DNA from: an uncultured Altererythrobacter sp.
GTDB taxonomy: Bacteria; Pseudomonadota; Alphaproteobacteria; Sphingomonadales; Sphingomonadaceae
Assembly: GCA_946885545.1 (NCBI GenBank)
Contig: CAMPGP010000116.1
Span: 1 to 6,962, forward strand
Length of the DNA stretch: 6,962 nucleotides
Reading direction: 5' to 3'
This document shows, piece by piece, positions 1-6,060 of this stretch (position 1 is its first letter; every line of letters starts with the position of its first letter). The notes beneath the pieces were generated by a model that searched no databases, was not told where the DNA came from, and saw only the letters and a program-made list of their open reading frames with translations. The position numbers and the translations under genes were made by a program.

Positions 1-2
1 AT

Positions 3-500
3 CCCGATGCGCGCGCCGCGCTCGAACGACACGTCGCGCGGCGCAAGAAGAACGGCCGCACCGTGTGGCGGCGCAAGCTGCCGCGCAGCGTCAAGGACGG
101 CTGCTACGTCGCGCCCACGATCATCGAGATGGATTCGATCCTCGACCTGAGGCGCGAGAACTTCGGCCCGATCCTCCACGTCGTGCGCTACAAGGCGAGC
201 GAGCTGGAGCGGGTGATCGAGGACATCAACGCCACCGGCTACGGCCTCACGCTCGGCCTCCACAGCCGGATCGAGGCGACGCGGCGGTTCGTCGAGGCGC
301 GCGCGCGGGTCGGCAACTTCTACGTCAACCGCAACCAGATCGGCGCGGTCGTGGAAAGCCAGCCCTTCGGCGGCGAAGGGCTTTCGGGTACCGGACCGAA
401 GGCGGGCGGCCCCAACTACGTCGCGCGCTTCGCGACCGAGCGCGTGGTCTGCATCGACACGACGGCAGCGGGCGGCAACGCGACGCTGCTGGCGAGCTGA
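3..500 (+). CDS. putA: PutA, C-terminal end (5' truncated by window edge)
   Basis: This is the last 165 residues of a bifunctional proline dehydrogenase / L-glutamate-gamma-semialdehyde (P5C) dehydrogenase, the flavoprotein that oxidises proline to glutamate. Only the end of the aldehyde dehydrogenase half is present. Visible motifs are ENFGPILHVVRY (the ExFGP nucleotide-binding element), TGYGLTLGLHSR, GNFYVNRNQIGAVV and PFGGEGLSGTGPKAGGP, followed by a terminal TTAAGGNATLLAS. The YVNRN...GAVV and GTGPKAGGP blocks and the GGNATLL tail are typical of PutA rather than of stand-alone aldehyde dehydrogenases. The protein stops right after this tail, so there is no long C-terminal extension domain as in trifunctional-length PutA. 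The catalytic cysteine and the whole proline dehydrogenase barrel would lie left of the window. The frame is open from base 3 and ends at TGA 498-500. A stand-alone P5C dehydrogenase is the main alternative. Confidence 0.88.
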   Translation, partial: PDARAALERHVARRKKNGRTVWRRKLPRSVKDGCYVAPTIIEMDSILDLRRENFGPILHVVRYKASELERVIEDINATGYGLTLGLHSRIEATRRFVEARARVGNFYVNRNQIGAVVESQPFGGEGLSGTGPKAGGPNYVARFATERVVCIDTTAAGGNATLLAS

Positions 501-538
501 TTGCGCGCCAAGCATCTGATTTGCTAAGGGGACCGGCG

Positions 539-1069
539 ATGCACCGGATGCCTTCCCTGATCCTCGCGCTGGTAGCGCTCGTCTGGTCGGCGGGCGCGGC
601 CGCCGAAGTCCGCATGAGCTTCCACTCGTTCAATGGGTCGCTGTTCTTCGGGCGTTATCCGCATACTTTCGTCGTGCTCGAAGGCACGCTGGACGCCACG
701 GGCGAGAAGGTCTCGGAGAACTACGGCTTCACTGCCAAGGTCGCCTCGCCCGCCGTACTGCGCGGCCCGGTGGAACATGCGATCCTGGTGGAGGAAGCGA
801 AGTATGTCCGCAGTACCAACCGCCACTTCACCGTGCCGCTCAGCGATGCGCAGTACTGGCAGGTGCGCGCCGAAGTGAAGAAGTGGCGCGAGGCGCCCGG
901 CAGGTACTACGATCTCGACACGCGCAACTGCATCCACTTCGTCGGCGCGATGGCCCGGATCGCGGGGCTCGGCGTGGAATTTCCCGAAGACATGCTACGC
1001 AAGCCCAAGGCCTGGCTGAACTACCTCGCGCGACTGAATCCCTCGCTGGGGGCGAAGCCGATCCGCTAA
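539..1069 (+). CDS. Exported protein with permuted papain-like (LRAT/NlpC-P60-type) signature; function unknown
   Basis: The product is 176 aa. I do not recognise a named gene, though it resembles conserved hypotheticals of sphingomonads. The start ATG at 539 has AAGGGG at 526-531 with a 7-nt spacer; a second ATG at 548 is less well placed. Residues 1-22 form a signal peptide: short basic n-region, hydrophobic LILALVALVWSAG, cleavage likely after AAA22. The mature part has YPHTFVVLEG (His42) near its N-terminus and DLDTRNCIHFVGAM (Cys131) near its C-terminus. A His before a Cys in an NCxHFV context is the order and motif seen in circularly permuted NlpC/P60-like folds such as LRAT, whose motif is NCEHFV. 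A thiol hydrolase or acyltransferase acting in the periplasm is therefore possible but unproven; the third catalytic residue is not obvious. It lies 38 bp after putA on the same strand, so co-transcription is plausible, but no functional link is evident. Confidence 0.8.
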   Translation: MHRMPSLILALVALVWSAGAAAEVRMSFHSFNGSLFFGRYPHTFVVLEGTLDATGEKVSENYGFTAKVASPAVLRGPVEHAILVEEAKYVRSTNRHFTVPLSDAQYWQVRAEVKKWREAPGRYYDLDTRNCIHFVGAMARIAGLGVEFPEDMLRKPKAWLNYLARLNPSLGAKPIR

Positions 1070-1128
1070 TCGGGGGATAGCGGGCGCCAGCGCTTGCCCC
1101 TCCGCCCCCGCTCGGGAATCACTCGCAT

Positions 1129-1683
1129 ATGGCGATTCTCTCCGACCGTTGGATCCGTACCCAGGCGACCGAGAAGGGCATGATCGAGCCCTTCGTCGAG
1201 GCGCAGCGGCGCGAAGGGTGCATTTCCTACGGCCTCTCCAGCTACGGCTACGACGCGCGCGTGGCGGACGACTTCAAGATCTTCACCAACGTCGACAGCG
1301 CGGTGGTCGACCCGAAGAACTTCGACGCGAACTCGTTCGTCGACCGCAAGACCGACGTCTGCGTCATACCGCCCAACTCCTTCGCGCTCGCGCGCACGGT
1401 CGAATATTTCCGCGTGCCGGAGGACGTGCTGGTGATTTGCCTCGGCAAGAGCACTTATGCGCGCTGCGGCATCATCGTGAACGTCACCCCGCTCGAACCG
1501 GGCTGGGAAGGCCACGTCACGCTGGAATTCTCCAACACCACGCCCCTTCCCGCGAAGATCTACGCCAACGAGGGCGCGTGCCAGTTCCTGTTCCTCCAGG
1601 GCAACGAGCGCTGCGAGACGAGCTACAAGGACCGCGCGGGCAAATACATGGGCCAGCGCGGGGTGACTCTCCCGAGGTTGTAA
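1129..1683 (+). CDS. dcd: dCTP deaminase
   Basis: Dcd deaminates dCTP to dUTP and ammonia in the cytosol, feeding dUTPase and thymidylate synthesis. It belongs to the trimeric dUTPase-like fold. The 184 residues match the usual length (E. coli 193). The signature is clear: GKSTYAR at 106-112 supplies the Ser and Arg of the phosphate/active-site loop. It is followed by [15 protein letters not shown], in which Glu133 corresponds to the catalytic Glu of the LEF motif. The C-terminal tail [19 protein letters not shown] is the flexible arm that closes over the nucleotide in this family. The start ATG at 1129 is supported by the conserved N-terminus [10 protein letters not shown]. The ribosome site is weak (GGGA at 1114-1117, 11 nt away). 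No sequence points to a bifunctional DCD-DUT enzyme rather than a plain Dcd, but that distinction is hard to make by eye. Confidence 0.95.
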   Translation: MAILSDRWIRTQATEKGMIEPFVEAQRREGCISYGLSSYGYDARVADDFKIFTNVDSAVVDPKNFDANSFVDRKTDVCVIPPNSFALARTVEYFRVPEDVLVICLGKSTYARCGIIVNVTPLEPGWEGHVTLEFSNTTPLPAKIYANEGACQFLFLQGNERCETSYKDRAGKYMGQRGVTLPRL

Positions 1684-1701
1684 GGCGAGCCAGCCTGTAT
1701 C

Positions 1702-1724
1702 ATTCTCTCCCAAGGTGGGAGAAT
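1702..1724 (+). promoter_or_regulatory. Hairpin enclosing the ribosome binding site of the next gene
   Basis: TCTCCCA (1706-1712) and TGGGAGA (1716-1722) form a perfect 7-bp stem with a 3-nt loop. Allowing a 2-nt bulge on the left arm, ATT/AAT pairs extend it to 1702-1724. The right arm contains GGGAG (1717-1721), the Shine-Dalgarno site of the gene starting at 1729 (7-nt spacer). Folding would hide that site. There is no U-tract, so this is unlikely to be a terminator for dcd. The pairing is seen in the sequence; a regulatory role is inference. Confidence 0.35.
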
Positions 1725-1728
1725 CGAC

Positions 1729-2904
1729 ATGGCGGAGCGTGAATTCGACATCGTGGTCTATGGCGCGACCGGGTATACCGGGCGCCTCGTCGCCGAACAC
1801 TTCGTGCGCGAATACGGCGACAAGGCCGACGCGCCCAAGTGGGCGATGGCCGGGCGTAGCCTGACGAAGCTTCAGGAGGTGCGCGACAAAATCGGCGCAC
1901 CCGCAGCCACGCCGCTGGTGGTCGCCGATGCCGACGATCCCGCCAGCCTCGAGGCGATGTGCAACCGCACCCGCGTGATCCTGACCACGGTCGGCCCCTA
2001 CCAGCTCTACGGCGACGCTTTGGTCGCGGCCTGCGTGATGACCGGCACCGACTATGCCGACCTGTGCGGCGAGCCGGGCTGGATGCGCGAGCAGATCGAC
2101 CTTCACCACGAAGCCGCGAAGGCGAGCGGCGCCCGCATCTGTTTCTCCAGCGGGTTCGATTCGATCCCGTTCGATCTCGGCGTGCTGATGCTGCAGAAGA
2201 CCGCCGTCGCGCGCTTCGGCAAGCCCGCTCCGCACGTGCGCGGGCGGGTGCGCGCGATGCACGGTACGTTCTCCGGCGGAACCGCGGCGAGCCTGACCGC
2301 GACGATGAAGGCCGTGGCGAAGAACCCGAAGCTGATCCCGATCCTGCAAAGCCCGTTCGGCCTGACCCCCGGTTTCGAAGGGCCGGACCAGCCGAGCGGC
2401 CTCGTCCCGCATTACGAGGACGACCTCGGCAAGTGGGCCGCGCCGTTCATCATGGCGACGATCAACGTCAAGAACGTCCATCGCACCAACGTTCTCGCCG
2501 GTTTCCCCTATGGGAAGGACTTCCGCTACGACGAGATGATGCTCACCAGTCCGGGCGAAGCGGGCAAGAAGGCGGCGCAGGCGGTGGCCGAAATGCTCAG
2601 GAACCCGTTCGGCGCCAAGCCGCCCAAGCCGGGCGAAGGGCCGAGCAAGGCCGAGCGCGAGAGCGGCTTCTACGACGTGCTGTTCGTGGGCGATTATCCT
2701 GACGGCTCTTCGCTGCGCTACGGCGTGAAGGGCAAGTACGATCCCGGCTACGGCTCGACCAGCCGCATGCTTGGGGAGACCGGCATGGCGCTGCTCGACT
2801 GCAAGGTACCCGGCGGGATCGGCACGCCCGGCGCGTTCCTCGGTGAAGCGCTGGTCCAGCGACTCGAACGACACGCCGAGATCGCCTTCGCGGCCGAGTC
2901 CTGA
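1729..2904 (+). CDS. Saccharopine dehydrogenase-like NAD(P)-binding oxidoreductase (trans-acting enoyl reductase type)
   Basis: The product is 391 aa, of the SCCPDH / mycobacterial trans-acting enoyl reductase (Rv2953, Rv2449c) superfamily rather than a lysine-pathway saccharopine dehydrogenase. It opens with a Rossmann fold: IVVYGATGYTGR with the GxxGxxG glycines at residues 12, 15 and 18, and AGR at 41-43 at the end of beta-2, suggestive of NADP preference. Further family blocks are VGPYQLYG (88-95), GTDYADLCGE (106-115) and SGFDSIPFDLG (141-151). No transmembrane segment is apparent. The start at ATG 1729 has GGGAG seven bases upstream, inside a hairpin. Members have been linked to lipid metabolism, but the substrate here cannot be read from sequence. 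The neighbours dcd and doxX give no pathway clue. The family assignment is firm, the reaction is not. Confidence 0.88.
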   Translation: MAEREFDIVVYGATGYTGRLVAEHFVREYGDKADAPKWAMAGRSLTKLQEVRDKIGAPAATPLVVADADDPASLEAMCNRTRVILTTVGPYQLYGDALVAACVMTGTDYADLCGEPGWMREQIDLHHEAAKASGARICFSSGFDSIPFDLGVLMLQKTAVARFGKPAPHVRGRVRAMHGTFSGGTAASLTATMKAVAKNPKLIPILQSPFGLTPGFEGPDQPSGLVPHYEDDLGKWAAPFIMATINVKNVHRTNVLAGFPYGKDFRYDEMMLTSPGEAGKKAAQAVAEMLRNPFGAKPPKPGEGPSKAERESGFYDVLFVGDYPDGSSLRYGVKGKYDPGYGSTSRMLGETGMALLDCKVPGGIGTPGAFLGEALVQRLERHAEIAFAAES

Positions 2905-2972
2905 GGTGTAGAGCGCCGCGCGATAGCCTTTTTCCCGCTCCGAACGTATTGTTCGCGAAGGAAACGGGGAAG

Positions 2973-2977
2973 AGGAG
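2973..2977 (+). promoter_or_regulatory. Ribosome binding site that sets the doxX start
   Basis: AGGAG lies seven bases before ATG 2985. It decides the start against an in-frame TTG at 2949, which would add 12 hydrophilic residues, has no comparable site, and would put a charged stretch before the first membrane helix. Confidence 0.7.
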
Positions 2978-2984
2978 CAATCGC

Positions 2985-3443
2985 ATGTCCACCATCGCCG
3001 CAGTCATCGGCCGCATCATGCTGGCCGTGATCTTCATCTCGGCCGGAATCGGCAAGATCGTCGATCCGGCCGGAACGGCCGCCTACATCGAGAGCGCGAC
3101 GACGCTCCCGGGCTCGCTCGCGCTGCCCACGGGGATCTTCGAACTGGTGCTGGGCATCATGCTGGCGGTCGGGCTGATGTCCCGCATCGTCTCGATATTG
3201 CTCGCCGGCTTCTGCCTGCTGACGATCTTCTTCTTCCACAACGCGTTCGGCGATCCGACCCAGCTGACCGCCGCGCTCAAGAACCTCGCGATGGCGGGCG
3301 GCCTGCTGGTGGTTTTCGCCTACGGGCAGATGCGCGGCAGCTTCGACCACATGCGCGAACGCAACCGCGCGCGGAAGGCCGAACTTCGCGCCGCGCACGC
3401 CGAAGGCAAGGCCGAAGGGCTGGCCGACCGCGTCACCCATTGA
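2985..3443 (+). CDS. DoxX family integral membrane protein
   Basis: The product is 152 aa. It carries the DoxX signature near the N-terminus: GRIMLAVIFISAGIGKIVDPAG, with the conserved SAG-x-GK turn at residues 19-24, followed by a loop of about 20 residues and three further hydrophobic stretches (about 46-64, 67-84 and 95-113). This gives the usual four-helix inner-membrane topology. The C-terminal 36 residues are highly charged and Ala/Arg/Glu-rich, probably a cytosolic helical tail. DoxX-like proteins are widespread and mostly of unknown biochemical role; some associate with thiol-redox or quinone functions. The gene lies 80 bp after the preceding oxidoreductase, so it may have its own promoter. 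It faces the receptor gene convergently with only 26 bp between the stop codons. The family call is strong, the physiological role is unknown. Confidence 0.87.
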   Translation: MSTIAAVIGRIMLAVIFISAGIGKIVDPAGTAAYIESATTLPGSLALPTGIFELVLGIMLAVGLMSRIVSILLAGFCLLTIFFFHNAFGDPTQLTAALKNLAMAGGLLVVFAYGQMRGSFDHMRERNRARKAELRAAHAEGKAEGLADRVTH

Positions 3444-3452
3444 GCGACGCGG
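3428..3452 (+). terminator. Possible hairpin in the convergent doxX / receptor gap
   Basis: CCGCGTC (3428-3434) pairs with GACGCGG (3446-3452) across an 11-nt loop that contains the doxX stop codon. There is no T-run on either side, so it does not look like a canonical intrinsic terminator. It could still block read-through between the two convergent genes. Weak call. Confidence 0.2.
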
Positions 3453-3469
3453 CCTGACGCGCGGACGGG

Positions 3470-5671
3470 CTAGAAGCTCGTCCGCACGCTCAGCTTGAAG
3501 TTGCGCCCGCCGAGCGGGACGAAGTCCTTGGTGAAGCTCGCATGGCGGCGGCCCTCGACGTCAAAGATATTTTCCGCCTGCAGCATCACGGTGACGTTGT
3601 CGTTGCCGCGCAGCGGTTTCCACGCGACCGAGGCGTTGACGTGGGTGAAGCCGTCGGTCGGGGTCTCGAACGCCGCCACCCTGTCCTGCTCGGAGAACCA
3701 CTCGATCTCGCCGCGTACGTCGAACGGGCCGGTCTGCGCCTCGAGCGCGCCCGACAGGCGCATGGGCGGGATGCGCGGTAGCGGAGTGCCATCGTCCAGC
3801 TCGGCGCGGATATAATCGCCGCGCACGTCTGCGAGCAGAGTGAACCCGTCGGTTTCGATCACGGGATAGGTGATCTGCCCCTCGACCCCGAAATAGCGCG
3901 CGTCGCCCTGGAGATATTCGAACACGGGCAACCCGTCTTCCTCGATCCCCGCTTCGGCGAGATAGATGTAGTCGTCGAACCAGTTCTGGAACACCGCTAC
4001 GTTGACCGTCCCCGCGCCGAGCGATCCGCGCGCGAAGGCTTCGAGCCCCCACGCACCCTCGACCTCGAGATCGGGATCGCCGATTTCGAACGCCTGGGTC
4101 GCGATGTGCGGGCCGTTCGACAGCAGCTCCTCGGCGCTCGGTGCGCGTTCGGCCCGGCTTCCGGTCACGCCGAAGCGCAAGTCACCGGCGGTCTCGTAGA
4201 CAAGGCCCAGCGCACCGGAGAACGTATCGTACGACCGCTGAAACCCGACCGCCTGCGATTCGACATCGGTCTTCTCGTAGCGTCCGGCCAGCTCCAGCTG
4301 GATCGGATCGAAATCGATCTCCTGGAGGCTGAAGAGGGCGAACTGGTCGGTGCGGTTCTTCGGCACGTAGGCTTCCGCGCCGAAGGCGTCGAAATCGCGG
4401 AAATAATATTGCACGCCAGTCGAGCCGCCCCAGCCGTTGCGGTCGTTCTGTTCGAGCACCGCTCGCGCCTCGATCCCCTTCACGTCGAACACGGTGCCGA
4501 CTTCGTCGCCCTCGAACTCGGTGTGGGTGTAGTCGCTGTAGCCCACGCGGGTGTTGAGCGCGGAGAAGAACCCGTCGCCGAGCGCGAGCTTGCCACGCAG
4601 ATCGGCGCGGTATTGCCGCAGGCCGATCGTGACGAGTTCCTCGCCGTGCTCGTGCGCTTCCTCATCCCCGTGGCCGTGATCTTCTTCTTCGCCCTCTTCG
4701 CCGTGGGCATGACTGGTCCCCGGGCGCATCGGCACGCCGTAGGTCGTGTCGTAGATCCCGACCGATGCGCCGAGGTTGCTGTCGCCCTCGAAGAAGGCGA
4801 AGCCGGCGTTGGCGCTCCAGGTCTCGGTCGCGCTGTTGGGCAGCACGCCGCGCTGGCCCGCGGCCTCGCGCAGTTCCTCGGCCTCTTCGAGATGGCCCTC
4901 TTCCTCCTCTTCCGCGGCATCGGCGAGGAGATCGGCGCGTAGGTCCGCCGAGTTGGCGAATCCCGCGATTTCGAGATCGTCGGTCGTGCGATAGGCGCCG
5001 TCGATGTGGCCGACGAACCCGCCGCCGAGCGGCAGGTCGAGCGACGCCCCGCCTTCGCGCAGGTCGGACGCCGTATCCACGCCCGCGATCGCATCGAGGT
5101 GGAACGGTTCGTTGAGGCGGCGCAGCGGAATCCGCTTGTCGATCACGTTGACCGCACCGCCGATCGCCTGGCTGCCGTAGAGCAGGACGGCCGGTCCCCG
5201 CAGCACTTCGATCCGCTCGGCAGTGAGCGGATCGATCGAGGTCGCGTGGTCGGCCGAGGTGTTCGAAACGTCGATTGCGCCGATTCCGTCGATCAGTATC
5301 TTCACGCGCTCGCCGGAGAAGCCGCGCAGAACGGGGCGCGAGGCGCCGGGCGAAAAACTGGTCGCGGAAACGCCGGGCGTGGCGGCGAGGACTTCGCCAA
5401 GCTGGCCGTCGAGGTTGCGCTGGAGTTCGTCGCCTTCGATCACCGACGTACCCGCGAGGACGTCGAGCTCGTCGAGACCTTGCGCGGTAACGAGGATCTC
5501 GCCGCTGGTGGCGACGCGGCGATCGTGGAAGTCGTCCGCATCGGGCCCTTCGCCGGCCTCCGAAGGTGGGTTTCCGGCTTCCTGGGCGTGGGCGGGAACG
5601 GCGATGGCGGCGAGCGCCAGGCCGAGCGGGAGGGCGAGCGGGCGCGCCGCGATAAGATGACGATACAACAT
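3470..5671 (-). CDS. TonB-dependent outer-membrane receptor with His-rich loop, ZnuD-like (candidate zinc receptor)
   Basis: The product is 733 aa from ATG 5671. The first residues MLYRHLIAARPLALPLGLALA then IAVPAHA|Q make a good signal peptide. In-frame ATGs at 5701 and 5782 would add 10 or 37 residues, with no clear ribosome site at any of them. A TonB box EILVTAQ is at 58-64. The plug follows, with RPVLRGFSGERVKILIDG (112-129) and IEVLRGPAVLLYGSQAIGGAV (154-174). The rest is a 22-strand-type beta-barrel with NIFD at 701-704 and a terminal Phe733 for BAM recognition. Residues 321-345 hold six His among twelve acidic residues, like the metal-capturing loops of ZnuD zinc receptors. A second acidic stretch lies at 251-269. 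Import would need TonB-ExbBD. The substrate is inferred: zinc is favoured, another divalent metal (Ni, Cu, Co) or a metallophore is possible. No siderophore or cobalamin gene lies nearby. Confidence 0.9.
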   Translation of the reverse strand: MLYRHLIAARPLALPLGLALAAIAVPAHAQEAGNPPSEAGEGPDADDFHDRRVATSGEILVTAQGLDELDVLAGTSVIEGDELQRNLDGQLGEVLAATPGVSATSFSPGASRPVLRGFSGERVKILIDGIGAIDVSNTSADHATSIDPLTAERIEVLRGPAVLLYGSQAIGGAVNVIDKRIPLRRLNEPFHLDAIAGVDTASDLREGGASLDLPLGGGFVGHIDGAYRTTDDLEIAGFANSADLRADLLADAAEEEEEGHLEEAEELREAAGQRGVLPNSATETWSANAGFAFFEGDSNLGASVGIYDTTYGVPMRPGTSHAHGEEGEEEDHGHGDEEAHEHGEELVTIGLRQYRADLRGKLALGDGFFSALNTRVGYSDYTHTEFEGDEVGTVFDVKGIEARAVLEQNDRNGWGGSTGVQYYFRDFDAFGAEAYVPKNRTDQFALFSLQEIDFDPIQLELAGRYEKTDVESQAVGFQRSYDTFSGALGLVYETAGDLRFGVTGSRAERAPSAEELLSNGPHIATQAFEIGDPDLEVEGAWGLEAFARGSLGAGTVNVAVFQNWFDDYIYLAEAGIEEDGLPVFEYLQGDARYFGVEGQITYPVIETDGFTLLADVRGDYIRAELDDGTPLPRIPPMRLSGALEAQTGPFDVRGEIEWFSEQDRVAAFETPTDGFTHVNASVAWKPLRGNDNVTVMLQAENIFDVEGRRHASFTKDFVPLGGRNFKLSVRTSF

Positions 5672-5677
5672 ATCGCG
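5648..5677 (-). promoter_or_regulatory. Nested inverted repeats over the receptor start codon
   Basis: On the + strand CGCGATA (5648-5654) and TATCGCG (5671-5677) form a 7-bp dyad spaced by 16 nt. Inside it, CGATA (5661-5665) and TATCG (5671-5675) form a second dyad spaced by 5 nt. The outer right arm includes the first base of the proposed ATG, so the pairing could be an operator or an mRNA hairpin at the start of translation. It does not match a Zur or Fur consensus that I can state with confidence. Seen in sequence; function inferred. Confidence 0.25.
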
Positions 5678-5805
5678 ACTGATAGCGATTCGCGCCGCCA
5701 TGTCCACCGCGAAGTCGACGAACGGCAAATTCGCGGGGACGAGTTGCCCGCACACGCAAGTCGCCCGGGGCCCGAGGGCCATGGTTACCGATCATGTCGA
5801 AGAAA

Positions 5806-5880
5806 TGGAGCGGGCGAAGAGATTCGAACTCTCGACCCCAACCTTGGCAAGGTTGTGCTCTACCCCTGAGCTACGCCCGC
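5806..5880 (-). tRNA. tRNA-Gly (anticodon GCC)
   Basis: Read on the - strand, the acceptor stem GCGGGCG (5880-5874) pairs with CGCCCGC (5816-5810), followed by discriminator T (5809) and an encoded CCA (5808-5806). The D-arm TAGCTCAGGGGTAGAGC, the anticodon arm CAACC-TTGCCAA-GGTTG with anticodon GCC at 5848-5846, and the T-arm with GTTCGAATC are all intact. Total length is 75 nt with CCA and there is no intron. It reads GGC (and GGU by wobble) glycine codons. It lies about 135 bp upstream of, and on the same strand as, the receptor gene. Confidence 0.97.
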
Positions 5881-5927
5881 TCACTGGCGTTCCCGGAAAA
5901 CCGCTGGGCTTCCGGTGGGAGGCGGCG

Positions 5928-5956
5928 CGATTAGCAGCGGGTCGGCGGGGCCGCAA
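5928..5956 (-). promoter_or_regulatory. Possible promoter of the tRNA-Gly gene
   Basis: On the - strand TTGCGGC (5956-5950) and GCTAATCG (5935-5928) are separated by 14 nt. This resembles the alphaproteobacterial housekeeping pattern known from Caulobacter (TTGACGS, spacer 10-14, GCTANAWC), though neither box is perfect. Initiation just downstream would leave a leader of roughly 40 nt before the tRNA 5' end at 5880, which is reasonable for RNase P processing. Confidence 0.35.
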
Positions 5957-6049
5957 GGGGAAAATGCCGCCGTGCAGCCGGTGCCGCTTTTCGCTTCACA
6001 ATTCGCGCCGAAGCCCCACATTGGCCGCTTATCCTGAACACGCGACAAT

Positions 6050-6054
6050 GGGAG
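6050..6054 (+). promoter_or_regulatory. Ribosome binding site selecting a TTG start for cnoX
   Basis: GGGAG is followed by six bases and then TTG at 6061, an ideal spacing. The first in-frame ATG (6070) is 15 bases away, too far. The site overlaps an ATG at 6048 that is out of frame and therefore not the start. Confidence 0.6.
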
Positions 6055-6060
6055 CGAACC

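Noticed and set aside
21..33. CTCGAACGACACG occurs at 21-33 and again at 2863-2875
   Set aside because: This is a 13-nt match inside two unrelated coding regions in a GC-rich genome, with no flanking similarity or repeat structure.
65..538. Upstream extension of the exported-protein frame to base 65
   Set aside because: The extension overlaps putA in another frame and is Arg-rich shadow sequence. The signal peptide and ribosome site support the start at 539.
1070..1128. Possible terminator or regulatory hairpin between the exported protein and dcd
   Set aside because: Only 4-bp pairings such as GGGC/GCCC are found, with no T-run. I see nothing supportable in this gap.
1066..2874. A 602-residue open frame on the - strand opposite dcd and the oxidoreductase
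   Set aside because: The + strand carries two recognisable protein families across the same bases. The antisense product is Arg/His/Ala-rich with no family motif, as expected from high GC at third positions.
2941..2955. CGAAC-N5-GTTCG dyad upstream of doxX, reminiscent of a LexA box
   Set aside because: Gram-positive LexA boxes have a 4-nt spacer and alphaproteobacterial ones are direct repeats (GTTC-N7-GTTC). Neither fits, and 5-bp arms are common by chance at this GC.
5769..5780. GGCC-CGAG-GGCC hairpin about 25 bp after the tRNA as a terminator
   Set aside because: The stem is only 4 bp with a 4-nt loop and no T-run follows on the - strand. Short GC palindromes are frequent in this sequence.
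4106..5869. Long + strand open frames (4106-4942 and 5006-5869) opposite the receptor
   Set aside because: The - strand frame encodes an unbroken TonB-dependent receptor with signal peptide, plug motifs and terminal Phe. The opposite frames are low-complexity shadows, and one runs through the tRNA.
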